A stretch of DNA of 5,901 nucleotides from Alphaproteobacteria bacterium (lineage in GTDB: Bacteria; Pseudomonadota; Alphaproteobacteria; Micropepsales; Micropepsaceae). Location of the stretch: the NCBI GenBank assembly GCA_947455695.1, contig CANGRN010000111.1, positions 1 through 5,901 on the forward strand, read 5' to 3'. The notes below the pieces were generated by a model, which had not been told where the DNA came from, did no database searches, and saw only the letters and a program-made list of their open reading frames with translations. Position 1 is the stretch's first letter. Each line of letters begins with the position of its first letter. Below, in pieces: positions 4,942-5,901 of this stretch. Both the position numbers and the translations under genes were made by a program.

Positions 4942-5901
4942 ATGGACATGCAAGACGTGCTGGAGCGGGCTTTTGCGCTGCATCAAAGTGGCCGCCTGAC
5001 AGAGGCGGAGCCGCTGTATCTGGACGTCCTGCGCGCTGCGCCGGGTGAGTTCACCGCGCAGCTGCTGCTGGGAATCCTGCGCAGCCAGCAGGGACGCAAT
5101 GCCGAGGCCCTGGAACTTCTGACTGCCGCCCTAGCCATCCATCCGGATTCGGACCTTGCGCTGCTCAATCACGGCAATGTGCTGGCCGCGATGGAACGCG
5201 CCAGCGAAGCGCTGGCCAGTTATGATCGGGCCATCGCGCTTTATCCGCACCATGCGGATCTGCGCAATGCGCGCGGGCTGCTGCTGGCCAGCTTGCGGCA
5301 TTTCCAGGAAGCACTGGCGGACCTGGATGCGGCCATCGCCATCAATCCCCAATTGGCGCAGGCTTGGCACAACCGGGGCAATGCGCTGCAGGGGCTGGGA
5401 CGGCTGGATGAGGCGCTGGCCAGCTATGATCGGGCGCTGGCTCTCAACCCCGGGCATGTGCAGAGCCACAATGCCTGTGCGCATGTGCTGCGGCGGCTGG
5501 GCCGGCTGGATGAGGCCCTGGCCGCGAGCGACCGGGCGCTGGTGCTGGACGGCGCCGACGCACAGGGCTGGAACGACCGCGGCAATATCCTGCAGGACAT
5601 GAACCGGCACGAAGACGCCATCCAGGCGTATGACCGGGCGCTTGTCCTGCGTCCGGGTTACCTGGAAGCCCTGACCAATCGCGGCACCGCGCACCGGGAT
5701 CTCCTGCGGTTCGCGGATGCCTTGGCCGATTTCGACCAGGTTTTGTCCCGCGACGGTGGCCATGCGCTGGCGCACTGGTCCAAAGGCATCGTCAAGCTGA
5801 TGTCCGGCGATCTTGCGGAAGGCCTTGCGCTTTATGAATGGCGCAAGCGATTGCCCGCACCGATCGAAGCAAGAAACTATGCTCAGCCGCTTTGGACAGG
5901 C
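4942..5901 (+). CDS. TPR-repeat protein, probably with C-terminal glycosyltransferase-like domain (3' end missing)
   Basis: The frame is open to the right edge: 320 codons, no stop. The protein is built of consecutive 34-residue tetratricopeptide repeats. The closing Pro falls at 34, 68, 102, 136, 170 and 238, with Gly at 204 and 272, giving eight units in perfect register. After the eighth come a W-x-KG helix, LYEWR (297-301) and QPLWTG (315-320). In many alphaproteobacterial proteins this transition segment leads from the TPR array into a glycosyltransferase-like domain; that domain would lie outside the window, so its presence is inferred. No signal peptide or membrane segment is seen. The start is uncertain: in-frame ATGs lie at 4924, 4942 and 4948 and none has a good Shine-Dalgarno sequence. 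4942 is taken because the first TPR helix begins right after it; an in-frame TAG at 4876 limits the extension. The gene is divergent from the cytochrome operon with no evident functional link. Confidence 0.85.
   Translation, partial: MDMQDVLERAFALHQSGRLTEAEPLYLDVLRAAPGEFTAQLLLGILRSQQGRNAEALELLTAALAIHPDSDLALLNHGNVLAAMERASEALASYDRAIALYPHHADLRNARGLLLASLRHFQEALADLDAAIAINPQLAQAWHNRGNALQGLGRLDEALASYDRALALNPGHVQSHNACAHVLRRLGRLDEALAASDRALVLDGADAQGWNDRGNILQDMNRHEDAIQAYDRALVLRPGYLEALTNRGTAHRDLLRFADALADFDQVLSRDGGHALAHWSKGIVKLMSGDLAEGLALYEWRKRLPAPIEARNYAQPLWTG

Overview
The window is GC-rich coding DNA with hardly any spacer. It looks like a proteobacterial chromosome, most likely alphaproteobacterial. 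This rests on the codon bias, the GTG and TTG starts, the tight operons and the resemblance of the proteins to alphaproteobacterial families; no marker gene is present to prove it. No RNA gene, insertion sequence, CRISPR array or phage gene was seen.

Layout, left to right. (1) Minus strand, 1-1187: a two-gene operon. A GTG-started Ldh/YlbC-type NAD(P)-dependent 2-hydroxy/2-oxo-acid oxidoreductase (168-1187) is followed with zero spacing by the first 55 codons of an iron-containing alcohol dehydrogenase, which runs off the left edge. (2) 1188-1277: a 90-bp divergent control region with a sigma70-like promoter for the minus-strand operon and a perfect 12-bp palindrome at its predicted transcription start. 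(3) Plus strand, 1278-1934: a FadR-subfamily GntR regulator with an FCD ligand-binding domain. (4) Minus strand, 1931-4837: a second operon, transcribed cytochrome c (4427-4837), then PQQ-dependent alcohol dehydrogenase (2647-4407), then RraA/HMG-aldolase-like protein (1931-2635). The gaps are 19 and 11 nt. The last gene meets the regulator tail to tail, with both stop codons in one CTAG. (5) 4838-4941: a second divergent spacer. (6) Plus strand, 4942 to the right edge: a TPR-repeat protein whose C-terminal part is cut off.

The first five complete genes and the partial alcohol dehydrogenase read as one catabolic locus for an alcohol or hydroxy-acid substrate. The exported quinoprotein would oxidise the substrate in the periplasm and pass electrons to the exported cytochrome c. 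The cytoplasmic Ldh-type enzyme, the RraA-type aldolase and the Fe-alcohol dehydrogenase would process the 2-oxo/hydroxy-acid products. The GntR regulator, sitting between the two operons, would sense an acid metabolite. The substrate cannot be read from sequence, and no transporter or PQQ-biosynthesis gene is present here. The TPR gene is probably unrelated.

The most interesting points are the palindromic candidate operator, the Asp-x-Asp motif in the quinoprotein that could indicate lanthanide use (with an important caveat), and the unusual enzyme combination.
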